DNA of 64,000 bases from Paulinella micropora (GCA_009731375.1 BJOX01000031.1:203837-267836), one strand, 5' to 3'. Shown: positions 43,920 through 54,387, counted from the first letter of the stretch. Numbers and translations: made by a program. The notes: generated from the sequence alone by a model not told the origin.

Positions 43920-44880
43920 TCACATGCTGAACTGCTCCAGCACTTCCCTATCTAACTCTCCCATCCATTCCATCATCTCCTCCGCTGTCTCCCGTTGGTC
44001 CCAAGACCCCCTACTTCCTTCGCGGTTAGGCCTCTCCTCCTCTTCTTCATCCGTTGTCTCTTCCTCCTCCTCCTTCGCTTCCTTCTCCCACTTCAATACC
44101 AACTCCTGTATGTGTCTTATCTCCATTTTGCCCCCAAGGCCATCATCCATTCCTTCGTCTCCTCCGACTGCCACTCATTGTCCTCTTCACTCCCCCGTGT
44201 CTGTTGCTTAGTCCATCTCATCCTCAACCGACTTACAAACTGTTTCCATTGTGCAGGATGTTCGCCACGGCATTTGGCCTCCCAAACCTTAGCCTCTGCC
44301 ACTGTGCCCGTAAGCGCAGTTTCCACCGACAAAATAACGTCTTGTATCATGTCTCCCAGTCGTGCATACTGTCCCCGCGCCTCCTCTGATTCCTTGAAAT
44401 GTTCCAACAAGGCTCCCTCATCTCGACCGGCATCATACTCGTTCTCTTCTCCCATCTCCTCCTTATAATTTCCCATCTTGCCTCCTCCACCACCTCCTTA
44501 TGCCGTTGTGCCCGTTCCTGTCCCTGTTCCCATGCCTGGGCCAGTGCTATAACTTGACTCCCCGAGTCATGGTCTGAGTCCTCTCTTATCTCTTGTTCAC
44601 CACCAACTCTCCTTCTATCTCTTCGTCTTCCACCTTCCTCCTCACCTCCCTCGCCATTTTCAGTTCCTGTGTCACCCTTTCCACCTCCTCATCCACTGCC
44701 ATCTCCTCCATTTGGGTGTGACTTGTTGCCTCTCTTCCCAGCTCAATGTCCGTCCCCCCTGCTGCTCTCTCTTTGCTGTCCTTTTGTGTCCACTGTCCTC
44801 TGTCCACCCGTAACTGTTTTAGCCACTCCTGTGTCTCTTCACTGTCCCAATCGTTGCCCGGTGCATGATTCTCCACCCTC
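43920..44880 (-). CDS. Gypsy charged coiled-coil ORF inside the inverted block (frame-broken)
   Basis: The minus frame from the junction reads PHERVENHAPGNDWDSEETQ, then EEVERVTQELKMAREVRRKV to TAG 44586. A shifted frame gives IALAQAWEQGQERAQRHKE. The frame from 44476 gives HFKESEEARGQYARLGDM and WKQFVSRLRMRWTKQQ. The frame 44174-43920 gives HIQELVLKWEKEAKEEEEE and MMEWMGELDREVLEQFSM. It is mostly helical and highly charged, like the plus-strand ORF at 39576-40819, which it would follow directly if the segment were re-inverted. Confidence 0.45.
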
Positions 44881-44890
44881 TCGTGAGGAT

Positions 44891-45244
44891 AAAGATGACG
44901 TCGTGATCACGGGGGAAGGCAAAACAGGTGGGAAGCATATCAATACGGAACATAAGGGTATGCGGCGGGAATTAATGGCTGATAGGGGAGCGAAAACGGC
45001 AGGAACGCCTGCTGCTCCGGCGGGTAGATGAGCGGGATACGGCAGCCCGTCCAGGGGGGATTGCAAAGGAGAACGACAGTCCATAGATCCGACTGGGGAA
45101 TGACCTGAGAAAACGGATGAGAGCAACAGAGAGGAAGAGAGAGGGTAGGGCACACGACAAACGGCAGAAGGCAGAGGAGCGGACTCGTGGAGATGGAATG
45201 GGAGAAAAACGGGGAAGAACAGAGGATAAGGATAACGGAACTAT
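44891..45244 (+). CDS. Gypsy linker upstream of protease (frame-broken)
   Basis: The plus frame KDDVVITGEGKTGGKHINTE to TGA 45029 continues out of the inversion junction. Another frame then reads DLRKRMRATERKREGRAHDK to about 45240. No domain is seen. Confidence 0.35.
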
Positions 45245-45247
45245 AGA

Positions 45248-46560
45248 ATAAGGGCGATAAGGGGGCTCAGGGGGAAATAGGGAATAAGGGGGATAAGGGA
45301 GAGAGGCGGGAAATAGGGGATCAGAAGAGAGAGAACATAAATAAGGATATCGACCAGGGGTCGGAAGGGAAAAGGGGACTCAATGGAGGGGATGAGGGGA
45401 AGGAACGGGAGCGGAACCGAATTATCCTCCAGACATACCAAAAGATCGCGGAACGCGCGGATTCTATGAGTCCTAGGAGAATGGTTAATTCAATTAAAAG
45501 AGCTGATTTCCCTTTAGCCTACACGAAGGTGGAAATTGACGAGTTGGGCGGGTATGAGGTCATTGGCAATGGCACGATGGCGGCGATCAGTGTCATGGGG
45601 AAGCACTTTCAGGACAAATATGGGGGACAGCGGTGGTATCAGCAGGCACTGCGGCGCACGCAGGGATGGGTGAGTGGAGTGTCGGGATCGACACCGATCA
45701 CGGGTACGATGTTGCTGACTTTTCGGCTCTCCGACGGCTCGGTCTATATCCACAAATTTTGGGTGGTACCAGCATACACGGGGGGCTTGTTGTGGAGCTT
45801 GGACGCGCTCAGACGAATGCGCACGTCCATCGACTGTGCGGGGTATACGGTGCGATATGGGGCGGATGAAAACGCACCGGTATACAAGATGGTGCACTTG
45901 TCGACAGATGACCACTCTCAAGGCAATGAGGGGGAATGGACGGCTGATAGTTATGCGGCAGTGAAAGTCGTAATGTCGGAAGAGGCAGCGGCCGACGAGG
46001 CAACATGCGAGATTTTTGCGGTGGGGGATCCTAAGACAACGGATGAGGAGAGCGAATCGGAGGACGAATGGACGCCAAATCAGATAGTGGCATTGTGCGA
46101 CATGCGGCTGGAACACTTGAGAGAACGGAGATTGGCCGCGGACGGTTTCCCGATACACGGTCGTAATCTGGGAGACCAACACAAAGAAATGGATGGCAGG
46201 ACGTTGCCAATGGCACAGTACGTGGTATGTAACGTGGCAAAGCCGAGTCAGGCGAAGACGGGAATTATCGAGTTCCTCAAGGATAAGTTGGGGGACGATC
46301 CCATTATGGTCGACTCGGTGGCGGGAATCAAGAAGGCGCTGAAGAATCGGATTTCCCAGGTTGGGGATTTCACGATAGTGCTTCCAGTGGGAAGACGAAC
46401 GGAAATGTGGTGGTACGATATCGAGGATTTCTTGGTTCAGGATCATACCTATACCGAGTCGGACGCAGAAGCTCGTTATAGCGTGTCGTTTAGGTTCGAG
46501 AAAAGCGGCAAGGAAATATCGGGAGGAACTCCTTACACGGGATTTGGCCGCAATCCGGGA
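45248..46560 (+). CDS. Gypsy protease-like region and linker
   Basis: The frame is open from 45248, with ATG at 45466 (MSPRRMVNSIKRADFPLAY). GGYEVIGNGTMAAISVMG sits where retropepsins have DTGA..S, and FWVVPAYTGGLLWSLDALRR resembles the C-terminal f-V..-LLG-D-L block. The catalytic Asp is not present (GNGT), so activity is doubtful. Downstream is WTPNQIVALCDMRLEHLRER and RTEMWWYDIEDFLVQD. The frame must change near 46500 to continue into AARKYREELLTRDLAAIRDE. Confidence 0.5.
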
Positions 46561-47220
46561 TGAAGCGTTTACTCATATTTCGGGAGTATATCATCGCACA
46601 CATGCGATACAATACGCGATGATGATCGATCAGTTGGCCAGATATGCGGATCAGGAGAGGCAAACACCTACCCTGTACCGGTCTCGGGAGGGGTTCGAGG
46701 AGGACGGTGCGGAGGCCACGGTGGACGACATAACCGGTAAGGCGACGGAGGAACAGATTAAGGAGGAGACGGATAAGGCCCGGGCGGTTTTGAGGGAACA
46801 GACAAAGGGGTGGCAGGGGAGCGAGAAATCCAAGGAGGATGTGTTGGCGATGATGGACAATCACATAGAGGTCTTTGGACCATTGGAAGGAGGATCGGTT
46901 AAACATCACACGACAAAGTTCTATAGGGAGATGGGGCAGGAGGTATCTGGTATCGGACGACCTTCACGACTAGTTTCCACGAAGACAGGATAGCTAGGGA
47001 AATGACGGCGGAGTTGCTGGAAAAGGGGCTCATCGAGAAACGGTTGTCAGAGTATTCATCACCGGTGCGAATGGCGCCGAAGCCAGATGGCACGTTGCGG
47101 ATGTGTATCAACTACTGGAAGATCAACCAGATAATCAAGAGGATCGAGACGCCGGTCCCGGATGTGAGGCGGGGGTGGAAGTATTGCGGAAGGCAAAAAT
47201 ATATTCCACTCTGGATCTGA
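46497..47220 (+). CDS. Gypsy reverse transcriptase, N-terminal part (frame-broken)
   Basis: KYREELLTRDLAAIRDEAFT and YAMMIDQLARYADQER lead to DNHIEVFGPLEGGSVKHHTT (46982 stop). The frame then changes to YRTTFTTSFHEDRIAREMTA with LLEKGLIEKRLSEYSSPVRM and APKPDGTLRMCINYWKIN. These are the conserved gypsy blocks ..I..S.SPV..V.K.DG..R.C.DY..LN. Another single-base change near 47170 joins IETPVPDV to AGVEVLRKAKIYSTLDL. Confidence 0.65.
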
Positions 47221-48956
47221 AAAGCGGGTTTTGGCAAATTCCATTGGCGGAGGAAAGCCGATACCTCACTGCATTCATGGTGGGCATGACGACATACGTC
47301 TGGAAGGTTTTGCCGATGGGGCGCAAGGTAGCACCTGGGATCTTCCAGAAGGCAATGACCGAGATGTTGGGACACAAATTTCGGGACGAGGAATTTGCAT
47401 TCAAACATGGCGACACATCAACGTATGCCTTTGCATACTTGGATGATGTCATTATATACTCTAACTCGGTGCAAGAGCATGTGGAACATCTCAAGGATAT
47501 CGTGCGGCGGATTAAGGAGTTCGGTTTCTGGCTTAATGCCAAGAAGTGCCACTTCATGCAAAAACGGATCCAATATCTGGGGCACGACATTGAGAATGGC
47601 ACGTGCACCATCGCGGCTAAGAAACGAGAGGCACAGGCGGACATGCCAATACCGCAGAACAAATCCGATCTACATTCGTTCTTGTCATTGGCACAGTATT
47701 ACGGGGAGTTTATCCCGAACTTTGCTAATCGGGCGGGGCCCATACGGAAACACATGCAGGAATTCAAAGGGGACCGGGCGAACCCGAAGGAGTGGGGGCA
47801 GAAAGTCTTGGAAGCGATAAAGGATTTACGGGAGACGATTCTGAAGGATCCGTTAACGGAGGATGGAACGGTTGTGAGGCTGCCGGACTTTGAGGCACCC
47901 TTTATTCTGGATACGGACGCGTCGGCCTACGCGATAGGAGGAGTGCTTCAGCAAGCGGACGAAAAGGGGCGATTGCGGCCGGTAATGTTTATTAGTCGAC
48001 GGATGTCGAGTGCGGAGAGGCAATACTGCACCAGACAACGGGAGGCACTGGCTATTGTCTGGGGCTTCAAGCGGCTGCGGAAATATTTATGGAGGGCGAA
48101 GGAAACGAGAGTGAGAACGGATCACAACAACCTCCGGTGGTTGATGTCACAGGACCATACGGGACGGTTAGCGCGGTGGCAACAGGAGTTGTCGGAATAC
48201 GACTTCCAGATAGAGTATATCAAGGGAAAGGAGAACTTTTTGGCTGATCCACCAGTCTCGGTCTGGGGGCACGGCAGAGGATGGGGGATCACGGGGAAAG
48301 ACGGGGCGGAACAACAACAACATCAGGCGCCAGAAGTGTTCACGGTCAAACCGATATGGGATGGGGAGAAGCGGAAAGGGATGAACCTGACGCGATTTAG
48401 GTTCACCACGGCGGCGGCAGTCTTGACGGTATGGGGATTCATGGACTTGGAACAGATAGAGCGTGAACCAGATTTTGAAGACAAGAAACCGATGAACGGT
48501 ATGATATACGCGGAGGAGGTGTCGGCAGCGTACAAGTTTCGTACGTCGGGGGGAGGAGAAAAGCAGGAACATGAGAGGGACCTCAGGTTGTATGAGGCGG
48601 CTAGTAAGGCACCACGAGAGTGTTGTGAGGAGCACGAGGACCAATGCGCGAAGGACAGTCTCGAGGAGTACGAGTGGGACGCGGCGTTGCACGCGGAAAG
48701 AGCGACGGAGGAGATGGAAACGCCAAGGTTTCCATGGCGGCAGTTGCCAATGGTTGGCAACGTAGTGGTCAGCCCTAAGGCAGAAGGGGAAACATTGTTA
48801 CCGGAACAGGAGGACGTGACGGTGTTGGAGAAGACGCATCCCAGCCGGGTGGCTTTGGACTTGGAGGCGGATACGCAAATCAAGTTTGCTTCGGTGGACA
48901 AGTTTCGGAGCCTGACGAGCGAGGCGAAGGAATTCAAGGCACTGATCAACACGTGA
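47103..48956 (+). CDS. Gypsy reverse transcriptase / RNase H
   Basis: KIYSTLDLKSGFWQIPLAEE carries the first RT Asp, VLPMGRKVAPGIFQKAM is the mid block, and YAFAYLDDVIIYSNSVQEHV holds the catalytic YLDD. GFWLNAKKCHFMQKRIQYLG follows. The RNase H domain begins FILDTDASAYAIGGVLQQ, with RRMSSAERQYCTRQREALAI, VWGFKRLRKYLWRAKETRV and TDHNNLRWLM. The C-terminal 250 residues (about 48260-48956) are a charged linker. The real protein starts in the frame described at 46497; the 5' codons of this frame before about 47175 are out-of-frame. Confidence 0.85.
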   Translation: MYQLLEDQPDNQEDRDAGPGCEAGVEVLRKAKIYSTLDLKSGFWQIPLAEESRYLTAFMVGMTTYVWKVLPMGRKVAPGIFQKAMTEMLGHKFRDEEFAFKHGDTSTYAFAYLDDVIIYSNSVQEHVEHLKDIVRRIKEFGFWLNAKKCHFMQKRIQYLGHDIENGTCTIAAKKREAQADMPIPQNKSDLHSFLSLAQYYGEFIPNFANRAGPIRKHMQEFKGDRANPKEWGQKVLEAIKDLRETILKDPLTEDGTVVRLPDFEAPFILDTDASAYAIGGVLQQADEKGRLRPVMFISRRMSSAERQYCTRQREALAIVWGFKRLRKYLWRAKETRVRTDHNNLRWLMSQDHTGRLARWQQELSEYDFQIEYIKGKENFLADPPVSVWGHGRGWGITGKDGAEQQQHQAPEVFTVKPIWDGEKRKGMNLTRFRFTTAAAVLTVWGFMDLEQIEREPDFEDKKPMNGMIYAEEVSAAYKFRTSGGGEKQEHERDLRLYEAASKAPRECCEEHEDQCAKDSLEEYEWDAALHAERATEEMETPRFPWRQLPMVGNVVVSPKAEGETLLPEQEDVTVLEKTHPSRVALDLEADTQIKFASVDKFRSLTSEAKEFKALINT

Positions 48957-49099
48957 AGAACCCGACGCCGGAAACGCGTACTGAGGCAGTAAAGCGGCAA
49001 CTGAAGACGCACACGTAAACGGATGGGCCGATCTGGTATATGGGGACGGACGGCAGACACAAGGAAAACCCGGAAAGGTGGACAGTGTGGGTACCACCG

Positions 49100-50200
49100 G
49101 CATTACGGCATGCGATTATGATCGGGGCACATAACTGTCCCATGCAAAGTCATCCAGGATTGGAAAGGATGAAGTGATCGTTGACAAGGAAGTTCTACTG
49201 GGGAAGTATGAGTAAGGATGTGGAACGATTCATCAACGGCTGCGCGCCGTGCCAAAGGGCAAAGACGCCATATGACGCAACCAAGGGTTTGCTTGGGCAA
49301 TACGAGGTCACGAGCGACATTTTCGAGACGATCCACATCGATTATGTGGGCCCTCTACCGGAAGCGGGCGACGGGGGGTTCAAGTACATACTTACGGCCA
49401 TTGACAGGGCGTCGAATTACGTGATCACTGTACCCACTAAGGACGAGACTAAGGAAACGACCGCTAAGGCTCTGATTGATCACGTTTTCTGCAGGATCGG
49501 AGTTCCAAGGAAGATCATATCAGACAGAGGGAGTTCGTTCATCAACTGGCTCTCGAACAAACTCAGTGCATGTTTTGGGTTTCAATGGAACTACGTTACT
49601 GCATACAATCCAATGGCAAACGGGAAAATCGAGCGGATGCACAAGACGATGAAGGCGTCCTTGAAAATCTATTGTCAGAACAACCAGAAGATGTGGCCGG
49701 AGACGGTGCAGGCTTTTACGTTTGCGGTTAACAACTTGGGCTCCTCGTCTTTAGGAGGAAGCGTTTGGCTTTGCCCGAATCAATTGGTACATGGAAGGGT
49801 GTTGAACACACCTACGGATCGCTTCAAGGACACGGCTTTATATGACCCGACGGAATTGATGGCATGCCGCCTGCGGGCAATAGCGGAGGCTGAGCACATC
49901 GTCCGGAAGCAGCGCGAGGCTGCTATGAGGAGGAAGGACGACAAGGGGCAGCAAAAGTTCCGACATGTGGAACTCAACGTGGGAGACACGGTCTTGTCAT
50001 ACGTCCCGAGCATCCCGGTGGGTGTGTCGGCGAAGTTGTACGAAAGTGGCAGGGGCCGTATCAGGTGGTGCAGCAAACTGCGGCATACAACTACAAAATC
50101 CGCCATCAGCGAACGGCAAAAGAGCAGATCGTGTATGTACGACGGCTGGTCAAGTTCTCACCGTTTCTATTGGATTACGAGACGGACGCGCAGGCACTGA
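49100..50200 (+). CDS. Gypsy integrase core (one internal TGA)
   Basis: AHNCPMQSHPGLERMK, TGA at 49175, then SLTRKFYWGSMSKDV and FINGCAPCQRAK form the HHCC zinc-binding domain. The catalytic triad is complete: TIHIDYVGPLPEAG (D), GVPRKIISDRGSSFINWL (D) and NPMANGKIERMHKTM (E). CPNQLVHGRVLNTP and VGDTVLSYVPSI follow. The TGA sits where Arg (CGA) would fit. Integrase inserts the element cDNA. Confidence 0.8.
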
Positions 50201-50268
50201 CGCACACGACGGATGACTGGGGCAACCCGACACTCGTTCGCATCGGGCGGAGGAGCTGGCGAGGTTGA
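50041..50268 (+). CDS. Gypsy integrase GPY/F module (shifted frame)
   Basis: From about 50041 the next frame reads RKWQGPYQVVQQTAAYNYKI and QIVYVRRLVKFSPF. This is the GPY/F module that ends many gypsy integrases. It is offset by one base from the core frame. Confidence 0.65.
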   Translation, partial: RKWQGPYQVVQQTAAYNYKIRHQRTAKEQIVYVRRLVKFSPFLLDYETDAQALTHTTDDWGNPTLVRIGRRSWRG

Positions 50269-51010
50269 GGGACCAGCTCCTGTACGAACCGGAAGAGGAG
50301 GAGAAACAAAGATTGCGGGATGCAATTATGGAGCTGGAAAAGGGCTCTCACGAAAGAGAATCCAGGAGACAGCGCCAGGAAGGCGAGGGCGCCAACGGAG
50401 GAAATTAAGGAGCGGAAGGAGGAGCCGGAGGGCTCGGAGGGAGTGCTACGACAGGAAACAAAGGAGGAGGGGAGGAAGGAGAAGGGGAAGCAGCGGGCAC
50501 AGACGGCCCGTCCGAGACCACCACCAGAGGGAGGGGACGGAGGTGGATCGCGTCCATAGTCAGAGAAGTGGTTGGACGACCCGATCAAGATAGATAAAAT
50601 CCGCTGGTGAGTCGGCAAGTATTACTTGATGCGACCGGCGGACAGAGAGGTCTCGGATGATACGCTGGATGACTTCTATGTCATGCGGATATTGAGGGTC
50701 GGAGGGCGTACGAGGTCCAAGGCGGCGGCGGGCATTGCCCCAGTAATGCAGCTCTGGAGGAGCAATGATGGGACTAACATCATGATTCATGGAAAAGGAC
50801 CGTCGGTTCAGTCCAGTTTTTCTGGAGAACTGGGGGCATAAACGGGAGACTTGGGATGTCAGTATCCAGTTGGATGACAAGGACCACACGCCCTATACGG
50901 TGCAATCACGACTTACTAGGGAGGTTCTGGACATACCTTTTGACTTCACGGACGAGCGGCGAATCCCCACGTTCATCTGGGATGAGGTGGAGGAGAGGCT
51001 GGCCCTTTGA
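50269..51010 (+). CDS. Gypsy C-terminal extension (frame-broken)
   Basis: Frames in order: EELARLRDQLLYEPEEEEKQ with RLRDAIMELEKG to TAA 50407, DDPIKIDKIRW, TGA 50608, VGKYYLMRPADREVSDDTLD, and from about 50800 WGHKRETWDVSIQLDD with VLDIPFDFTDERRIPTFIWD to TGA 51008. Coding character is clear, but no domain is recognised. It may be an extra pol domain or a separate ORF3 peculiar to this element family. Confidence 0.45.
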
Positions 51011-51089
51011 GATTATCGGGGCACCACCGGCACAGGTGGGATCGAGGGGAAGGAAGCGTCCCTCGGGGCCGGAGCGGACGACGACGAGG

Positions 51090-51096
51090 GGAAGGA

Positions 51097-51133
<37 letters not shown>

Positions 51134-51135
51134 AA

Positions 51136-51176
<41 letters not shown>
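51090..51176. repeat. GA dinucleotide microsatellite
   Basis: (GA)n with one AAAGAAAGG break follows the gypsy coding end, where a purine tract and LTR would be expected. No LTR start could be fixed. Confidence 0.9.
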
Positions 51177-51393
51177 AGTGAGTGAGAAAGAGAAGAATGA
51201 AAAGATAAGAAGATGACCGAAACCGGGGTGATGCGCCCGGGGGAAGCGGCTGAGGATACCCGCGGATCGCTTGATCCTAAAGTGTATAATATATACTTGG
51301 CACGTGCAGGAGCGCGAGGGCAAGGACGTCATCGTCTGAACGGGAATCGGGAAAAATCAACCTTTTGGAAAATGATGGGCGATGTACAGAAGC

Positions 51394-51530
51394 CACGATA
51401 CTAATCGTGAACTTTCATGTGCTGGTTATCAACGGCACATGAAAAATGCACGACACACATGCACGGACCATGACACTAATTGTATTCTTTCATGTGCTGG
51501 TGAAGGCGAACACATGAAATTACACGACAA
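51394..51530 (+). repeat. Two tandem units, each with a CATGTG stem-loop
   Basis: CACGATACTAATCGTGAACT and CATGACACTAATTGTATTCT start two related units about 75 bp apart. Unit 1 has perfect 10 bp arms TTTCATGTGC (51413) and GCACATGAAA (51435). Unit 2 has 9 bp arms at 51488 and 51511. They may lie in the gypsy 3' LTR or flank. Confidence 0.7.
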
Positions 51531-51565
51531 AAACTTCTACCTGTCTCGGAGGATGTTGAGATTTC

Positions 51566-51650
51566 CGCGCAGGGCGCGATGACGGATAATCTTATCTCGC
51601 GCAGGGCGCGACGATACAATTCTTTTCCGCACAGGGACGCGACGACAGGC
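51566..51650 (+). repeat. CGCGCAGGGCGCGA repeats
   Basis: TTCCGCGCAGGGCGCGATGA, CTCGCGCAGGGCGCGACGAT and TTCCGCACAGGGACGCGACG recur within 85 bp. A fourth lies at 51977 (CCGCGCAGGGACGCGAAGAC). Each is an imperfect GCGC..GCGC palindrome. Confidence 0.7.
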
Positions 51651-51659
51651 TTATAAGCC

Positions 51660-52042
51660 TTTGGAGGATAATATTTTAACCCGCCGGGGAGCAAGGTCAA
51701 TGACGTTGACGGGTTGATCATCCTCAGGCTCACTTATTGATATTCACCCTCAGCCTGCGGTGGCTTGACAAAGGGTAAGCGTACGGGGTACGAACGGAAA
51801 AAGGATGAAGGGAAAGACTGAGAAGATGAAAAGAAAGAAGAAGAATGATGAAGAAGAGAAGAGAGGGGGTTAATACAAATACACCCACAGGTACCGCGGA
51901 AGGGCAACGAGCCTATATGGCGGACAAGGCCACGGTACACTCGGAATGTGCCACTCATGGAATTTATTTCTATTTTGCCGCGCAGGGACGCGAAGACGGC
52001 GGAACACCGACTGGACGACACTTACCGCTCGGCATGCGGATC

Positions 52043-52044
<2 letters not shown>
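51660..52044. other. Non-coding flank of the gypsy element
   Basis: GC-rich in part, with no convincing ORF. It runs into the TA array. Confidence 0.35.
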
Positions 52045-52127
<83 letters not shown>

Positions 52128-52350
52128 TATATNNNNNNNNNNNNNNNNNNNNNNNNNNNNNNNNNNNNNNNNNNNNNNNNNNNNNNNNNNNNNNNNNNNN
52201 NNNNNNNNNNNNNNNNNNNNNNNNNNNNNNNNNNNGGACGGATAGTAGTAGAATGGGATAGATTATAGGTTGGATAGAATATAGGATGGATAGTAATAGA
52301 ATTGGATAGATTATAGGTCGGATAGTAATAGATATGGATAGAGTATAAGA
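52045..52350. repeat. TA array, gap 52133-52235, and TATAGG minisatellite
   Basis: (TA)n runs to the gap. After it, TAGATTATAGGTYGGATAG-type units repeat to about 52345. Confidence 0.93.
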
Positions 52351-52635
52351 GGGATAAGGAGAGGAATGGGGGGAAGGATCGACAAGGGGACGATACGGGG
52401 CAACAACGGGACGACCTGAAGGCAGGGGGACAAAAGGGGGAATCGGATGGATAGACGGGTAGGTCTATAAGTGGTACTTGGGGTCGTTTCAAGCATGGAG
52501 TGCTGACGCCAGGGGAACGGCGATGGGGGGGAAATCAAAGGCTTGGGGGGGGGCCTTCTCTCAGCGACGTTTTCAGTCACTTCTGGGCGGCACGACCGGG
52601 ACTACAACGTCACCTGGGGCCATAAGTTCATAAAA

Positions 52636-52860
52636 CTTTTTCTGACGGGGGTTGATTGGATAAGGCGGTCACTTTTTCAAATTACCAACAGATTCATTTG
52701 CAATTTTCTTTTTCTGACGGGGGTTGATTGGATAAGGCAGTGACTTCTTCAAATTACCAACCGATTCATTGGTAATTTTCTTTTTGTGACGGGGGTCGAT
52801 TGGATAAGGCGGTCACTTCAAAGAGTCTTCAAATTACCAACAGATTCATTGGCAATTTTC
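52636..52860 (+). repeat. Three tandem 72 bp units
   Basis: TCTGACGGGGGTTGATTGGA occurs at 52641 and 52713, with a variant at 52785. Each is followed by AAGGC(G/A)GT(C/G)ACTT and AAATTACCAAC(A/C)GATTCATT. Confidence 0.92.
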
Positions 52861-53157
52861 ACAAGTATGCAGTTTCACATGAGAGGGCTCATGTCAAACA
52901 TAGGCATATCGGTATAAGGCAGCAGAGGGTAATGAGAGGCAGCCACAGTCATAAAGCGGCAGTTTTTATACGAAGGAATCAGTACAAAACCCTTTTGGGA
53001 GGCCGATGGGGCCGAAGGTTTGAGTAACGGAATTCAACTGATTTTACTCCGGTGGCATTTGGAATTATTAATATTATCCTGAGCTAGTATAGTCATACAC
53101 TAGCTGGGAGGGACGATGAGTGAAAATAACTCAACAAGGGGGTGCAATTTTATCAGA
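52861..53157. other. Spacer without recognised features
   Basis: No ORF of note is seen between the 72 bp array and the inverted LTR arm. Confidence 0.4.
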
Positions 53158-53880
53158 GGACAGAGGGTCTGGTCATTGACAGTCACTCATGATAAATTTT
53201 TCTCATTTTATCCCTGTTTGGATCGGCTGATCGTAACTTGACTTCTAGCGCACCCTGACGAGGGCCCGCTCGAGGGGGAGAGGTGATTATGCCTGCCCAC
53301 CAGATATATAATGGCATTACCCGATGTTCCGGTCTGTCGGCAAGTTATCCTTGGCTTGGAGAGTACGAAGTCCCTTCTACGTTAGGTATTCCTCATTCTA
53401 CAAGTAGTTAGACACTGAGTTCAAGTAGTAATATTTATATATATTATTAAATATTTGGTCTCGGTAACACAGTTTCGTTTGCTTGGCGGGCTTTTGTCTG
53501 TCACTTGAAGTATTAAACTTTACCTATTAAAGGACGTTTGGAGCTCAGGTGATAAGTTAGCTACTAACTAATCAACTGGGGACGCCTGGGAGACGCTAAA
53601 CATGCTTCCATTAATAATCACTGTTCAACTTCCTAAGTGTATCTCAGTTCCCGGACCTCGGAAGTATTTTGAGGTCAATTGACAGCAGTGTGTGTACAAT
53701 ATTCATTTAATTGCCGGTTGGTAATTTCTTCGCAGGGGGTTAGTCAAGACTTACATCCTTCAGCAAGGTTGCAGTGCCAGAGTGTCTTCTAAGCGCTGCC
53801 AAGGCTCATAACCCACTGGACAACGAGAGGGTCTTTACTTTATTAGAGATGGACGATCTCAACAAGTCAAACCCCAAACC
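53158..53880 (+). repeat. Left arm of a 720 bp inverted repeat: element 3' end plus LTR
   Basis: It begins GGACAGAGGGTCTGGTCATT, runs through a purine tract (CTCGAGGGGGAGAGG, 53268) to TGATTATGCCTGCCCACC (LTR start about 53283), and continues through CAGTGCCAGAGTGTCTTCTA to GCCAAAGCTTT. The same sequence lies inverted at 56390-57119. The first 185 bp of the LTR match the short LTR 30627-30787. Confidence 0.75.
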
Positions 53881-54022
53881 GCCAAAGCTTTGTCGGCCGG
53901 CCCGTACATTACATAGTGGCATCAAGTGTTGTCCTGCTTGTAGTTACTTGACTCTTATGCTTGGTCTGCCCCTCTACAGTTGAGGTACGACTAAGTGTCA
54001 GAGTAGCTGTTCCGGTTACATC

Positions 54023-54034
54023 TGGAGCCACTAA
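54023..54034 (+). promoter_or_regulatory. Candidate primer-binding site
   Basis: TGGAGCCACTAA follows CCGGTTACA (a possible LTR end at 54020) and differs by two bases from the site at 30789. It would make 53283-54020 a 5' LTR for the gag ORF below. Confidence 0.5.
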
Positions 54035-54387
54035 CAAAAATTGAACGGGGTTTTGCTTTTGCTTTTCGTGAGGTTCACGAAAAGCTCAAGTTCTCACGTT
54101 TTTCTTGCCTTGTTTTTCTTGAGGTTTTGACACCTCGGAATTTCCGACAGAAAAGGGTGTTGACTTTTTTCAAGTTTTGCTTTAGACAGTTGAGCTCTCC
54201 TTAGGGGGAGAGGGATAGAAACAGATTGTGTGTGAGGTGTAGGAGCACGCACATTTGTTTTGTATTCGGTTGGAGGAAACAGGTGTCACCAGCATAACTC
54301 ATAAGCTGTGTGTGGAGCAGTTGTGTGTGTGTGCTGTGTGTGTCATTTGTTGCTTTCTCACATCTCTCTTCTCTTTCTCATTTCGAT

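Larger units (their letters stand above)
40820..44890. other. Inverted segment bounded by a perfect 9 bp inverted repeat
   Basis: ATCCTCACG (40820-40828) and CGTGAGGAT (44882-44890) are exact reverse complements. Coding sense is plus up to 40819, minus within, and plus again from 44891. Reversing 40829-44881 gives the codons AAT CCT CAC GAG AGG at the left join and CGT GAG GAT AAA GAT at the right join. Each continues the neighbouring reading frame. The result is one collinear gag-to-integrase element. Confidence 0.75.
31200..51010 (+). mobile_element. Ty3/gypsy retrotransposon with nested copia and inverted gag block
   Basis: Plus-strand coding parts are a charged coiled-coil ORF (32007-32177 and 39576-40819), a protease-like region (44891-46560), RT/RNase H (46497-48956), integrase (49100-50268) and a C-terminal extension (to 51010). 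The gag/nucleocapsid block between 40829 and 44881 lies on the minus strand. A complete copia element occupies 32178-39575. LTRs of the gypsy element were not identified, so outer limits are approximate. Confidence 0.65.

Noticed and set aside
45514-46446. 310-codon minus-strand frame opposite the gypsy protease region
   Set aside because: The plus frame continues into RT in the expected order; the minus frame lacks motifs.
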